Shown: positions 37,704-48,024, counted from the first letter of the stretch. The stretch is 64,000 nt of DNA from Maribacter antarcticus DSM 21422 (GCF_000621125.1 NZ_KK211215.1:1-64000), one strand, 5' to 3'. Program-made: numbers and translations. Notes: a model not told the origin generated them from the sequence alone.

Positions 37704-38825
37704 ATGAATAAATTAAGATTTTTATTAGTACTGGTTCCAATATTGTTCCTTCATTCTTGTGGAGAAAACAATTCGGGCGAAAACGCTCAGAATTCAGGCC
37801 CAAAGGAATTTCAGGTAATAGAAATCCCAACCAAGGACATTACTGCATTAACTACCTATCCTGCAAGTATTGAGGGTATTATAAACAGCGAAGTGCGTGG
37901 GAAAATATCAGGTTACATTACCGACGTCTTAGTTGATGAGGGTCAGAAAGTAAGAAAAGGCGAAACATTATTCAAATTAGAAACGCAATCGCTTTCCCAA
38001 GACGCCGCTGCGGCAAAAGCAAACGTGAATGCAGCGCAAGTAGAAGTTGATAAATTGATGCCTTTGGTGGAAAAGGATATCATCAGTAATGTACAATTGG
38101 AAACTGCCAGGGCAAAATTACAACAGGCACAGAGTAGTTATAACTCTATAAATGCTAATATTAATTACGGGTCTATAAAAAGCCCAGTGGATGGTTATGT
38201 AGGTTCCATACGATTTAGAATGGGTGCATTGATTAGTCCCACAAATCAATTACCATTGACCACCGTTGCCGATATAAGTGAGGTATTCGCTTATTTTTCA
38301 ATGAACGAAAAGGATTATCTAGATTTCATTCAAGATACGCAAGGCGAAACCATTGCTGATAAGATCAAGAATCTGCCCAAGGTGAAACTCATATTGGCAA
38401 ATGGCAGAGTTTACAATCAGGAGGGAACAATTGAAACAATTAATTCTCAGGTGGATGAGGCTACAGGTGCTATTACGTTCAGGGCCAAATTTGATAATCC
38501 GTCACGACTTTTAACCAATGGAAACAGCGCTAAAATACAAATTCCTAAAACGTATAGTGATATCATTGTTGTTCCTAAGGAAAGCACCTATGAGCGCCAA
38601 GGAAATACTTATGTTTATATAGTTGGTAAGGATAGTATGGCCGTATCAACCTCGATTGATATACTTACTGCCGTAGATAATTTGCTTTTGGTAACAGGAG
38701 GGTTGAATAAAGGGGATGAAATCGTTGGTATCGGCGTAGATAAAATAAAGGGTGAGACTAAGATTTTTCCAAAATCGGTTCCTTTTGATAGTATCGCCAA
38801 ACCTATTAAAAAAGTATTTAGATAA
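37704..38825 (+). CDS. RND efflux periplasmic adaptor lipoprotein (AcrA/MexA type)
   Basis: Links the inner-membrane pump to the outer-membrane channel. 373 residues; type II signal peptide ending LFLHSC (lipidated Cys22). Then the lipoyl-type halves (GKISGYITDVLVDEGQKVRKGETLFKLE and GSIKSPVDGYVGSIRFRMGALI), an alpha-hairpin between them (about 95-145), a beta-barrel region and a membrane-proximal domain. Second gene of the operon. Confidence 0.95.
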   Translation: MNKLRFLLVLVPILFLHSCGENNSGENAQNSGPKEFQVIEIPTKDITALTTYPASIEGIINSEVRGKISGYITDVLVDEGQKVRKGETLFKLETQSLSQDAAAAKANVNAAQVEVDKLMPLVEKDIISNVQLETARAKLQQAQSSYNSINANINYGSIKSPVDGYVGSIRFRMGALISPTNQLPLTTVADISEVFAYFSMNEKDYLDFIQDTQGETIADKIKNLPKVKLILANGRVYNQEGTIETINSQVDEATGAITFRAKFDNPSRLLTNGNSAKIQIPKTYSDIIVVPKESTYERQGNTYVYIVGKDSMAVSTSIDILTAVDNLLLVTGGLNKGDEIVGIGVDKIKGETKIFPKSVPFDSIAKPIKKVFR

Positions 38826-38846
38826 ATTGGATTTAAACCAAAGAGC

Positions 38847-41800
38847 ATGTTAAAAATATTTATTGAACGTCCGGTATTGTCTACTGTTATATCTATAATT
38901 ATAGTTATTTTAGGCGTATTGGGTTTGTCTACACTCCCCATTACACAATATCCAGATATTGCACCGCCTACGATAAGTGTGAGCGCTACTTATCCAGGCG
39001 CCAATGCGGAAACTATCTTGGAAAGTGTTATTATTCCTTTAGAAGAGCAAATAAATGGGGTTGAGGGCATGACCTATTTAACCTCTACGGCAACCAATAG
39101 CGGCACGGCTTCTATCAATGTATTTTTTGACCAAAACGTGAACCCTGATATTGCCGCTGTAAATGTACAGAATAGGGTGGCACGTGCGAATTCCTTATTG
39201 CCTCAAGCAGTAATACAAACAGGAGTTACTACGCAAAAACAACAGACTAGTGCCTTAATGTACATGTCTTTTTATAGTAGTAATCCCGATTATGACGATA
39301 CCTTCATACAGAATTATTTAAAAATCAATGTAATTCCAGAGTTGCAACGGGTAAACGGTGTTGGAGCTGTCAATGTTTTCGGTTCCAAGGACTATGCTAT
39401 GCGTATTTGGCTTCAACCTGAAAAACTAGCTGCATATGGAATTATACCTACGGATGTTACAGCTGTTTTAAGGGAGCAGAGTTTAGAAGCGGCAGCAGGT
39501 TCTCTGGGAGAAAATAATGGGGAAGCATTTAGTTACACTATAAAATATGGAGGTCGTTTTAAAACCGAGGAACAATACAGCAATATTATTGTAAAAGCAT
39601 TACCAAATGGTCGTTTTCTTAGGTTAAACGATATAGCTGATATAGAATTGGGCGCACAGTCCTATACTGGTAGTTCTATGACCTCGGGCTATCCTGCGGT
39701 AAATATGGGAATTTTCCAAACGAAAGGATCTAATGCTAGGGATATCATTTTGGAAATTGAAAGTAAATTGGAAGAAATTAAGAAAGATTTACCTGCCGGT
39801 ATTGAAATCTTTATTCCGTATAATACCAATAATTTTTTGAATGCTTCGATAGAAAAAGTAGTAACTACTTTAATTGAGGCTTTCTTGCTGGTTTTTTTAG
39901 TGGTGTTTATTTTTCTTCAGGATTTTAGATCGACATTGATTCCGGCAATAGCAGTACCTGTTTCGATTATAGGGACATTTTTCTTTCTCAACCTTTTTGG
40001 ATACTCTATAAACTTGCTAACACTTTTCGCATTGGTTTTGGCCATTGGGATTGTTGTGGATGATGCTATTGTCGTAGTCGAAGCTGTGCATGCTAAATTA
40101 GATGAAGGAGCAAAGGATCCGAAGAAGGCTACTGAGACTGCCATGCAGGAAATATCCGGTGCTATTATTTCTATTACCCTAGTAATGGCTGCGGTTTTTA
40201 TACCTGTTACCTTTGTTCAAGGCCCCACAGGTGTTTTTTACGAACAGTTTGGCGTCACATTAATCGTGGCCATCAGTATCTCTGCAATTAATGCATTAAC
40301 TTTAAGTCCCGCTTTGTGCGCTTTATTATTAAAACCGCACGAGGAAGAGGATGGTAAAAATAAAGGCTTTGTACAGCGTTTTTTTGATGCTTTCAATGCA
40401 GGCTTTAAGGCAACCACCCGAAAGTACACGAATGCGGTTCATTTTCTATATCGAAATAAATGGATGACAGTAGTTATACTTTTATTGGCTTTGGGAGGTA
40501 TATGGTGGTCTTCTGGAAGTGTTAAAACAGGTTTTGTGCCGGATGAAGATAGAGGAATTATTTTCTTGAACGTAGAGTTGCCCGCAGGCTCTTCCATTGA
40601 TAGGACACACCAGGTGAACGAAGAGCTATATGCAAAACTAGTTGAGATTCCCGGTGTGCGCGAAGGTTCTATTGTAGAAGGTAGAAGTTTCTTAGGTGGT
40701 TCAGGAAGTAACTATGGCCTCGGATTTATTCGTTTAGAAGATTGGGATGAGCGTAGGGCAGATTCATTATCTATTGAAAGTATTACAGCCAAAATGTTTG
40801 GGGTTGCCGCTAAGATACCAGAAGCGAATATTATCTTTTTTGCGCCACCGAGTATTCCAGGATTTGGTAGTTCTGCCGGTGTAGAGGTTAATTTACTAGA
40901 CCGCTCTGGTGGAAGTTTTACAGATTTGGACAAGATGAATCAGGTATTTATGGAAAAACTCTCCAAAAGGCCTGAAATTCAATATGCGCAATCGTCTTTC
41001 AATACTAAGTATCCGCAGTATGAGTTAGAGATAAACGTTCCTAGGTCCAAAGAGTTGGGCGTGTCTGTGAGTAGTATTTTTTCCACTTTGCAAGGATATA
41101 TTGGAAGTATTTTCGCTTCGGATTTTTCTAGATTCGGAAAACAGTACCGTGTGTATGTTCAGGCTTTGCCAGAAGATCGAGCCAATATAGATAACCTAGA
41201 TCAAATTTTTGTTAGGACAGATGCAGGTGAAATGACCCCGATTACAGAATTCATTTCCCTCACTAGAGTATATGGACCTCAATCGGTTACCCGTTTTAAT
41301 TTGTTTAATTCCACAAAAGTTACTGCCGCAACCAATCCTGGATATAGTTCTGGGGACGCGATTGCTGCGGTAGAAGAGGTGGCCAAGACCTTACCGGTCA
41401 ATTATACTACCGCCTATTCCGGTTTAACACGGGAAGAAGTAAATGCAGGAAATCAAACAACAACGATATTTTTACTGTCCTTGGTTTTTATTTACTTTTT
41501 ATTAGCAGCGCAATATGAAAGTTATCTCATTCCATTTGCAGTACTACTATCTTTACCCTTGGGTGTATTTGGGGCATATTTTACCACCCAAATGGCTGGA
41601 TTGCAGAATAATATTTACTTTCAAATTGCACTTATTATGTTAGTGGGATTATTAGCGAAGAATGCCATTTTAATTGTAGAATTTGCAATTCAAAGAAGGC
41701 GGGAAGGAAATAGTATTCTAGATGCCGCAATTCAAGGAGCCGAATCTAGGCTTAGACCTATTTTAATGACTTCTTTTGCGTTTATTTTAGGATTAATGCC

Positions 41801-41993
41801 TTTAGTGCTTGCAAGTGGCGTTGGTGCCGCAGGTAATAGATCTATTGGTACGGGAGCTGTTGGAGGCCTTTTGATAGGTACTGTAACTGGTGTTTTTGTA
41901 ATACCGATACTATTCATTTTCTTCCAATGGTTACAAGAAAAGATAAGCGGATCACCGGATTTGGAAAAATTAGAAACTGATCAAGAGTCGTAA
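38847..41993 (+). CDS. RND multidrug efflux permease (AcrB/MexB, HAE1 family)
   Basis: Proton-driven drug exporter of the inner membrane. 1,048 residues, almost exactly AcrB length, with twelve membrane helices and two large periplasmic loops. The proton relay is intact: Asp-Asp in GIVVDDAIVVVEAVH (helix 4), Lys in GLLAKNAILIVEFA (helix 10) and Arg in ESRLRPILMTS. The N-terminus MLKIFIERPVLSTVISI is typical of the group. Substrates cannot be told from sequence. Confidence 0.97.
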   Translation: MLKIFIERPVLSTVISIIIVILGVLGLSTLPITQYPDIAPPTISVSATYPGANAETILESVIIPLEEQINGVEGMTYLTSTATNSGTASINVFFDQNVNPDIAAVNVQNRVARANSLLPQAVIQTGVTTQKQQTSALMYMSFYSSNPDYDDTFIQNYLKINVIPELQRVNGVGAVNVFGSKDYAMRIWLQPEKLAAYGIIPTDVTAVLREQSLEAAAGSLGENNGEAFSYTIKYGGRFKTEEQYSNIIVKALPNGRFLRLNDIADIELGAQSYTGSSMTSGYPAVNMGIFQTKGSNARDIILEIESKLEEIKKDLPAGIEIFIPYNTNNFLNASIEKVVTTLIEAFLLVFLVVFIFLQDFRSTLIPAIAVPVSIIGTFFFLNLFGYSINLLTLFALVLAIGIVVDDAIVVVEAVHAKLDEGAKDPKKATETAMQEISGAIISITLVMAAVFIPVTFVQGPTGVFYEQFGVTLIVAISISAINALTLSPALCALLLKPHEEEDGKNKGFVQRFFDAFNAGFKATTRKYTNAVHFLYRNKWMTVVILLLALGGIWWSSGSVKTGFVPDEDRGIIFLNVELPAGSSIDRTHQVNEELYAKLVEIPGVREGSIVEGRSFLGGSGSNYGLGFIRLEDWDERRADSLSIESITAKMFGVAAKIPEANIIFFAPPSIPGFGSSAGVEVNLLDRSGGSFTDLDKMNQVFMEKLSKRPEIQYAQSSFNTKYPQYELEINVPRSKELGVSVSSIFSTLQGYIGSIFASDFSRFGKQYRVYVQALPEDRANIDNLDQIFVRTDAGEMTPITEFISLTRVYGPQSVTRFNLFNSTKVTAATNPGYSSGDAIAAVEEVAKTLPVNYTTAYSGLTREEVNAGNQTTTIFLLSLVFIYFLLAAQYESYLIPFAVLLSLPLGVFGAYFTTQMAGLQNNIYFQIALIMLVGLLAKNAILIVEFAIQRRREGNSILDAAIQGAESRLRPILMTSFAFILGLMPLVLASGVGAAGNRSIGTGAVGGLLIGTVTGVFVIPILFIFFQWLQEKISGSPDLEKLETDQES

Positions 41994-41997
41994 TAGT

Positions 41998-43401
41998 ATG
42001 AAATTATCAAAATATATAAAGATTATTGTGGTTGTGGTCCTTCCAATGTTATTGGTCTCCTGTTTTTCTGCAAAAACGTATGAACGCCCAGAGAATGAAT
42101 TGCTCAAAGCAAATTATTTCAGGACAGATTCTTTACAAAAAGATAGCGTTTCCATGGCTTTGGTATCTTGGAGAACACTATTTACGGATTCTATATTACA
42201 GAATTACATAGCTGAAGGGCTTCAAAATAATATCGATATAAGAAAAGCCATTCAACAGATATTAATTTCCGAAGCATTTTTAAAACAGGGCAAGGCAGGC
42301 TATCTACCTGCGTTGGACCTTATCGCTCAATATGCGCACAGCGAACTTTCTTCTAATAGTCAATTTGGAGCCCAGTTCAATAGGCTAGATCAATATCAAA
42401 TTAGCGGGGGTTTATCTTGGGAGGCAGATATATGGGGGAAAATACGAAGCAACAAGCGTGCTTTTGAAGCTACGTATCTACAATCCGTTGCAGCGCATAA
42501 AGCTGTGAAAAGTACATTGGTGGCGAATATCGCATCGCGCTATTATCAGCTTTTATCCCTTGATGAACAGATTCAGATTACCGAGCTTACTATCGCTACC
42601 CGTAAAAGTGGACTGGAAACGACCAAAGCCCTAAAGGAAGCAGGAAATGTTACCGAAGTTGCGGTAAAACAGACAGAAGCACAAGTACATACTGCCGAAG
42701 CGATTTTAATCGATTTAAAAAATTCTGCTCGTCTTCTTGAAAACTCCTTGTCCATCTTATTGGGCGGTGAGCCTGGTGAGCTTAATAGAAGCAGGCTAGA
42801 GGAGCAACGGATAACAACCCCGCTTAAGTCTGGAATTCCATACGAATTATTAGCTAATAGGCCAGATGTGATAGCTGCCGAGTATGCCCTCATAAACTCC
42901 TTTGAGCTGACCAATGTAGCGAGAAGTGATTTTTATCCTGCATTAACATTGACCGCTACTGGAGGATTACAGAGTTTACAGTTTGATAAATTATTTGACA
43001 CCAGTTCCTTATTTGCTACTGTAGTGAGTGGTTTAATACAGCCAATTTTTAATAGAAGGACTATACGAACCCGATACGAAGTAACACAAGCACGTCAGGA
43101 ACAAACAAAATTGGATTTTAAGCTTGCTTTGTTAACCGCTTCAAAAGAAGTTTCGGATGCCTTGTATACCTATGATGCGGCCTTTGAAAAGATAAAAATC
43201 AAGGAAAAGGAATATAAAGCGTATACCTTGGCAAGAGAATATTCACAAGAATTATTGGACAATGGTTTAGCCAATTATCTGGAGGTCTTGAATGCCAGAG
43301 AGAATACTTTGAACACTAATTTAGACCTTATTAACACGAAAAATGCTAAACTTCAAGCAATCGTAGATTTGTATCAAGCCCTAGGTGGCGGCTGGCAATA
43401 G
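41998..43401 (+). CDS. RND efflux outer-membrane lipoprotein (TolC/NodT type)
   Basis: Outer-membrane exit channel of the pump. 467 residues; type II signal peptide with lipobox LVSC at Cys22, then the duplicated helical/barrel pattern of the NodT family (YSLISWEADIWGKIRSNKR-like segment, LANRPDVIAAEYALINSFE, and QELLDNGLANYLEVLNARE). Starts four bases after the permease gene and ends the operon at a bidirectional terminator. Confidence 0.95.
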   Translation: MKLSKYIKIIVVVVLPMLLVSCFSAKTYERPENELLKANYFRTDSLQKDSVSMALVSWRTLFTDSILQNYIAEGLQNNIDIRKAIQQILISEAFLKQGKAGYLPALDLIAQYAHSELSSNSQFGAQFNRLDQYQISGGLSWEADIWGKIRSNKRAFEATYLQSVAAHKAVKSTLVANIASRYYQLLSLDEQIQITELTIATRKSGLETTKALKEAGNVTEVAVKQTEAQVHTAEAILIDLKNSARLLENSLSILLGGEPGELNRSRLEEQRITTPLKSGIPYELLANRPDVIAAEYALINSFELTNVARSDFYPALTLTATGGLQSLQFDKLFDTSSLFATVVSGLIQPIFNRRTIRTRYEVTQARQEQTKLDFKLALLTASKEVSDALYTYDAAFEKIKIKEKEYKAYTLAREYSQELLDNGLANYLEVLNARENTLNTNLDLINTKNAKLQAIVDLYQALGGGWQ

Positions 43402-43451
43402 GTCATCAAGACTAACCTTTTAATACAATAGGTATTTAAGGTATCTCTACT

Positions 43452-43493
43452 AAAAAGCAGCCATAGGTTTATTTAAACCTATGGCTGCTTTTT
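43452..43493. terminator. Bidirectional terminator between the efflux operon and cphA
   Basis: A perfect 20-base stem (arms 43452-43471 and 43474-43493, core GCAGCCATAGG) with a 2-base tip and A/T runs on both sides. It serves both convergent units. Confidence 0.9.
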
Positions 43494-43508
43494 AAATTGT
43501 AGTTTTAG

Positions 43509-46145
43509 TCAATTAGTTATAAACCTTTTGCCTTCTGCCTCTTTTTTCTTCAAGTCTTTTACCAAATCAAGGGCGTCCGGAACCACATCGCTGCACAGTA
43601 CAATCAATGTTCCTTCGATAGCATTGTCTACGGCGTAATGTATGGCCTCTTTTTCAGAAGGTATTACGGTAATTTTCTTTTTTGGAAAGTCTTTTAAGAT
43701 TCCATCTTTTACCATTTTTATTAATTCTTGCTCTGTTTTTCCGCGGAGTTGCTTGTCTTGGCGGATAATTATTTCATCAAACATTTCTCCTGCAATCCGT
43801 CCTATTTCCATGTTATCCTCTTCCCGTCTATCTCCAATACCGGCCACGATACCCACCTTTACGGTGGCATCCAGCTGATTAGTAAATTTTTGGAGCGCCC
43901 GCATTCCTGCAGGGTTATGTGCATAATCTAAGAGCATTTGAAATTTATTGAATTTGAATAGATTAAGTCTGCCCGGAGTCTGCGAAGCTGAAGGAATAAA
44001 GGTTTCCAACGCAGCTTTAGTATCTTCGATACTAATACCGCGCACATTTGCCGCAATAATAGCAGGGAGAATGTTCTGTATCATAAATTTGGCTTTTCCT
44101 CCGTATGTCAGCGGTATATTTTCGGCCTTCATGATACGCATTTTCCAAGTGCCCTTGCATAATGTTACGTAGCCGTTTTCGTAAATAGCCGTAATTCCTC
44201 CTTTTCGTTGTAAGGCCATTATCCTTGGGTTTTCCTCATCCATAGAAAAGAGGGCTAAATTGGATTGTATTCCTTTTCGCATTGCGTAGACCAAATCATC
44301 ATCTGCATTTAAAATCGCATACCCATCTGGTGCAACCGTTTCGGGCACTACGCCTTTAACTCGTGCCAACTGTTCTATGGTATGTATTCCCTTAAGACCT
44401 AGATGGTCTGCAGAGACATTGGTTACGATACCTACGTCACAACTTGGAAAAGCTAGCCCAGCCCTTAGCATTCCCCCTCGAGCACATTCTAAAACTGCAA
44501 AATTTACGGTGGGATCTTTTAATACAAATTCTGCGCTTTGTGGTCCGGTACAATCCCCTTTCATAAGAAGCCTATTTTGGATATATACACCATCACTAGT
44601 AGTATAGCCCACCCTAAATCCTCTCATTTTAGCAATATGGGCAATGAGTCGGCTTGTGGTGGTTTTGCCATTGGTGCCGGTTATGGCAACGATGGGTATT
44701 TTGCCTGTGTCTCCACTTTGTGGAAATAGTTTATCCACCACAGGTGCTGCCACATTTCTTGGTAGTCCTGTAGTTGGCGCCAGGTGCATTCGGAATCCAG
44801 GTCCGGCATTTACCTCTAAGACTGCTCCCCCAGTTTTGGATAAGGGCTTACTTATGGCACTTGCCATAATATCAATACCACAAATATCCAAATCTATAAT
44901 TTTGGAGATACGTTCCACCATGGAAACGTTTGCCGGATGTACCCTATCTGTGACATCTTCAGCTGTGCCTCCTGTGCTGAGGTTGGCTGTGTCTTTTAAA
45001 ATTAATCGTTCACCTTCCGGTAATACCGAAGCTACAGTATATCCTGCGTCGGCTATTATGGTTTGGGTAAGATTATTAATGGTAATTGCCGTTAATTCCT
45101 TTTCATGACCGTAACCACGTCTGGGGTCTTTGTTTACTTCTGCCACCAACTCTTCAATAGTATTTTTTCCATTTCCGATAACATGTGCTGGGGTGCGTTT
45201 AGCGGCGGCAACAAGAACATTATTGATTACCAGAAGTCTAAAATCCTCACCAGTAATGTATTTTTCAACAATAACTCTTCTAGAGACTTCCTTAGCTTCG
45301 TGATACCCCTTCAAAGCATGGTCATAAGTATTTATATCTACAGTGATTCCCCTGCCGTGGTTACCATCTATAGGTTTAATAACTAAGGGATAGCCTACAT
45401 AATCACACGCCTCTTTTAAACTACTTTCCTTAGAAATAATTTCTCCTTTTGGAACCTCAACCTCCGCTTGTTCCAAAAGGTGCTTTGTGTCTTCTTTGTC
45501 GCAGGCAAGTTCTACACCAATACTACTGGTTTCACTCGTAACGGTTGCCTGAATCCTTTTTTGATTGGCTCCGTAACCTAATTGGCACAGGGAGTATTTG
45601 TTTAATCTTATCCATGGGATACCCCTGCTTTCTGCTTCCTCGATTATAGAACCTGTACTTGGACCTAAGCGATCTTCTTCGCGCAGTTCTCGCATCTTTT
45701 GTAAATCTTCATCTAAATCGTAGTTCTCTCCTACTATTAAAGCTTCGCAGATGGCTACAGACGCTTTGGCAGCATACCGTCCAACACTTTCTTCAAGATA
45801 GGAAAAGACAACATTGTAGACGCCGTGTTCTCCATAATCTCGCGTACGACCAAAACCAGTATCCATGCCTGCCATAGTCTGTATTTCCAATGCTATATGT
45901 TCTACTACATGGCCCATCCAAGTTCCTTCATCAACGCGCATAAAAAAACCACCTTCACAACCTTCTGAACAGCGGTGGGAGTACATACTGGGGAAAAGTG
46001 CTTTAAGCCGGTCTGAAAATCCTGGTATCTTATTGGATGGTCGGTCTTCCATTCCCTGAAGGTCCAAGACCATTACGATGAGTTTGTGGCGGCGGACGGA
46101 CCAGTAATTTGGTCCTTTCATGGCATTAATCGTTCTTATTTTCAT
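43509..46145 (-). CDS. cphA: Cyanophycin synthetase
   Basis: Builds cyanophycin, a poly-aspartate chain with arginine on each side chain, in two ATP-dependent steps without ribosomes; the polymer stores nitrogen and carbon as cytoplasmic granules. 878 residues, the usual length: N-terminal domain (1-160), ATP-grasp domain for arginine addition (about 215-470), and a Mur-ligase-like domain with P-loop ITGTNGKTTTS (Gly490 starts GTNGKT). The family start MKIRTINAMKGPNYWS is kept. Divergent from the cyanophycinase gene over a gap of about 90 bases. Confidence 0.95.
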   Translation of the reverse strand: MKIRTINAMKGPNYWSVRRHKLIVMVLDLQGMEDRPSNKIPGFSDRLKALFPSMYSHRCSEGCEGGFFMRVDEGTWMGHVVEHIALEIQTMAGMDTGFGRTRDYGEHGVYNVVFSYLEESVGRYAAKASVAICEALIVGENYDLDEDLQKMRELREEDRLGPSTGSIIEEAESRGIPWIRLNKYSLCQLGYGANQKRIQATVTSETSSIGVELACDKEDTKHLLEQAEVEVPKGEIISKESSLKEACDYVGYPLVIKPIDGNHGRGITVDINTYDHALKGYHEAKEVSRRVIVEKYITGEDFRLLVINNVLVAAAKRTPAHVIGNGKNTIEELVAEVNKDPRRGYGHEKELTAITINNLTQTIIADAGYTVASVLPEGERLILKDTANLSTGGTAEDVTDRVHPANVSMVERISKIIDLDICGIDIMASAISKPLSKTGGAVLEVNAGPGFRMHLAPTTGLPRNVAAPVVDKLFPQSGDTGKIPIVAITGTNGKTTTSRLIAHIAKMRGFRVGYTTSDGVYIQNRLLMKGDCTGPQSAEFVLKDPTVNFAVLECARGGMLRAGLAFPSCDVGIVTNVSADHLGLKGIHTIEQLARVKGVVPETVAPDGYAILNADDDLVYAMRKGIQSNLALFSMDEENPRIMALQRKGGITAIYENGYVTLCKGTWKMRIMKAENIPLTYGGKAKFMIQNILPAIIAANVRGISIEDTKAALETFIPSASQTPGRLNLFKFNKFQMLLDYAHNPAGMRALQKFTNQLDATVKVGIVAGIGDRREEDNMEIGRIAGEMFDEIIIRQDKQLRGKTEQELIKMVKDGILKDFPKKKITVIPSEKEAIHYAVDNAIEGTLIVLCSDVVPDALDLVKDLKKKEAEGKRFITN

Positions 46146-46211
46146 CTAATAGAGGTTCTAGTTCGTATTGCTAAAAAGAAAAGATATGATTTTATATTCA
46201 ATTGATAGATG

Positions 46212-46219
46212 TATTTTTG
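46212..46219 (+). promoter_or_regulatory. -7 element of cphB
   Basis: TATTTTTG is an exact TAnnTTTG match, 19 bases before the cphB ATG, in the shared gap with cphA. No convincing -33 element. Confidence 0.45.
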
Positions 46220-46237
46220 CGGCATAAAATAAATTAA

Positions 46238-47095
46238 ATGGACATTCGGGGAGTTTTGATACCTATAGGAGGTAATGAGGATAAGGGAGTAGATACACCT
46301 GAACAAAGTACCTTGGAATTTATTGGAGATGGCATCTTAGCTCGGGTGGTTCACGAAAGTGGCGGTAAAGATGCAATGATTGTAGTCGTACCAACTGCCT
46401 CTAGTATTCCCGATGAGGTTTGGAAGAACTATTTGGATGCCTTTGGTAAATTAGGCTGTACCAATGTGCACCTAATGGACGTTAGAAAACGTGAGGATTC
46501 CGAGTTAGAACAAAATATTACGCTAGCAGAACAAGCGGATTGCTTTATGTTTTCTGGCGGTGATCAGTCTCAAATTACTCGTAAAATCGGTACTACTAGC
46601 CTTCATAGGGTTCTTGTAGATAGATATCAAAAAGATTCTTTGGTCATTGCAGGTACCAGTGCTGGTGCCATGTGTATGTCAAAAGAGATGATTACAGGGG
46701 GGAGCAGTAAGGAGGCTTTTATAAAGGGGGCCGTTGGTATGGGAGAGGGAATGGACTTTATTCCCAACCTCATCATAGACTCCCATTTTATAAGACGAGG
46801 CCGGTTTGGACGCTTATCGGAAGCAGTTGCTAAATTTCCGAATTTATTGGGTGTTGGACTTGCAGAGGATACGGGTCTGGTAATAAAAAAATGTAACACT
46901 TTCGAAGTGATAGGTTCTGGCATGGTGATTTTGTTCGATCCGAGTAAATTGAAGCATAACAATCAAAAAATATTAGAGGAGGGAGAGCCCATGTCATTAT
47001 CCAATCTTAGGACACATATCCTAGCAAATGGAGACCGATTTAATATTAAGAGCCGTAAATTGAAAGTATTACCCTTGGATGCTCCTTTGGTCTAA
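46238..47095 (+). CDS. cphB: Cyanophycinase
   Basis: Serine-type exopeptidase (S51 family) that cuts cyanophycin to beta-Asp-Arg dipeptides. 285 residues, no signal peptide, so it acts on the internal store. Family motifs: IPIGGNEDKG, MFSGGDQSQITR, nucleophile elbow GTSAGAM with Ser141, and DSHFIRRGRFGRL. The stop codon overlaps that of the convergent isoaspartyl peptidase gene (shared bases in CTAA). Confidence 0.95.
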   Translation: MDIRGVLIPIGGNEDKGVDTPEQSTLEFIGDGILARVVHESGGKDAMIVVVPTASSIPDEVWKNYLDAFGKLGCTNVHLMDVRKREDSELEQNITLAEQADCFMFSGGDQSQITRKIGTTSLHRVLVDRYQKDSLVIAGTSAGAMCMSKEMITGGSSKEAFIKGAVGMGEGMDFIPNLIIDSHFIRRGRFGRLSEAVAKFPNLLGVGLAEDTGLVIKKCNTFEVIGSGMVILFDPSKLKHNNQKILEEGEPMSLSNLRTHILANGDRFNIKSRKLKVLPLDAPLV

Positions 47096-48024
47096 TCTTT
47101 ATAAATAGCCGTTGCTTCTTGACCAGAAGATGTTTTGAAACCTCTATACATTCCCTCGGTATTAAAAGGCATGGCTATGGTTCCGTTGGCATCAATAGCA
47201 ATGAGTCCACCATCACCCCCTAAGTTTACCATTCTTTTTAAAATGACTTCGTCCGTGGCCTCTTGCAGCGAATAATTTTTATATTCCATAAGGCAGGAAA
47301 CATCATAAGCGGTTACGCCGCGTATAAAAAATTCACCACTACCTGTGCAAGATACCGCGCAGGTTTTGTTGTTGGCATAGGTTCCTGACCCTATCATGGA
47401 ACTATCGCCAATTCTACCAAATTTTTTATTGGTCATACCGCCGGTTGATGTCGCAGCCGAAATCGTACCATTGCGGTCCTTGGCTACGGCGCCAACGGTA
47501 CCGAATTTATGATTCTTTTTTGTAGAATGGTCCAATTGAAAGCTGTCCGTTCCTTTAATTTGTTGCCATTGTTCATAGCGAAGGGCATCATAAAAATAAC
47601 TAGCATCTTTTAAGGTGTAGCCTAGGCTTATGGCAAAGTCCATCGCACCTTTACCTGCCAGAAAAACATGTTCGCTTTTTTCCATAATGTCCCGAGCCAA
47701 ACAAATTGGATTTTTTATACCGGTAATTAAGGAAACACCACCAGCGTGCAATGTGGCACCTTCCATGATGGCAGCATCCATTTCATGCGTACCTTCCGCT
47801 GTAAATACACTTCCTTTACCCGCGTTAAACAGGGTAGAGTTTTCTAAAAATACAACTGCTTTTTCAACGGCATCTACGGAAGAACCTCCTTGTGCTAAAC
47901 AGTCGTAGGCTGTGTCCAAAGCCTTTTGTAAGGTGCTTTTGTATGCTATTTCTTTATCGGGTGTCATCGTGCCTTTCACTAAAGTGCCGGCGCCACCATG
48001 TATGGCAATAGAAAAGTTGTCCAT
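47092..48024 (-). CDS. iaaA: Isoaspartyl peptidase/L-asparaginase (plant type)
   Basis: Ntn hydrolase that splits beta-aspartyl dipeptides, here probably the beta-Asp-Arg released by the cyanophycinase. 310 residues from ATG 48024 (MDNFSIAIHGGAG, the family start); an upstream frame extension lies in the ypdA tail. The proenzyme should self-cleave before Thr176 in HKFGTVGAVA, which becomes the nucleophile; STGGMTNKKFGRIGDS follows as in the family. No signal peptide. The start overlaps the ypdA stop by one base (TAATG). Confidence 0.94.
   Translation of the reverse strand: MDNFSIAIHGGAGTLVKGTMTPDKEIAYKSTLQKALDTAYDCLAQGGSSVDAVEKAVVFLENSTLFNAGKGSVFTAEGTHEMDAAIMEGATLHAGGVSLITGIKNPICLARDIMEKSEHVFLAGKGAMDFAISLGYTLKDASYFYDALRYEQWQQIKGTDSFQLDHSTKKNHKFGTVGAVAKDRNGTISAATSTGGMTNKKFGRIGDSSMIGSGTYANNKTCAVSCTGSGEFFIRGVTAYDVSCLMEYKNYSLQEATDEVILKRMVNLGGDGGLIAIDANGTIAMPFNTEGMYRGFKTSSGQEATAIYKD

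Noticed and set aside
43509-46145. Reading the cphA product as a fused MurE-like ligase of wall synthesis
   Set aside because: The N-terminal domain, the ATP-grasp domain and overall length are those of cyanophycin synthetase, and cyanophycinase is adjacent.
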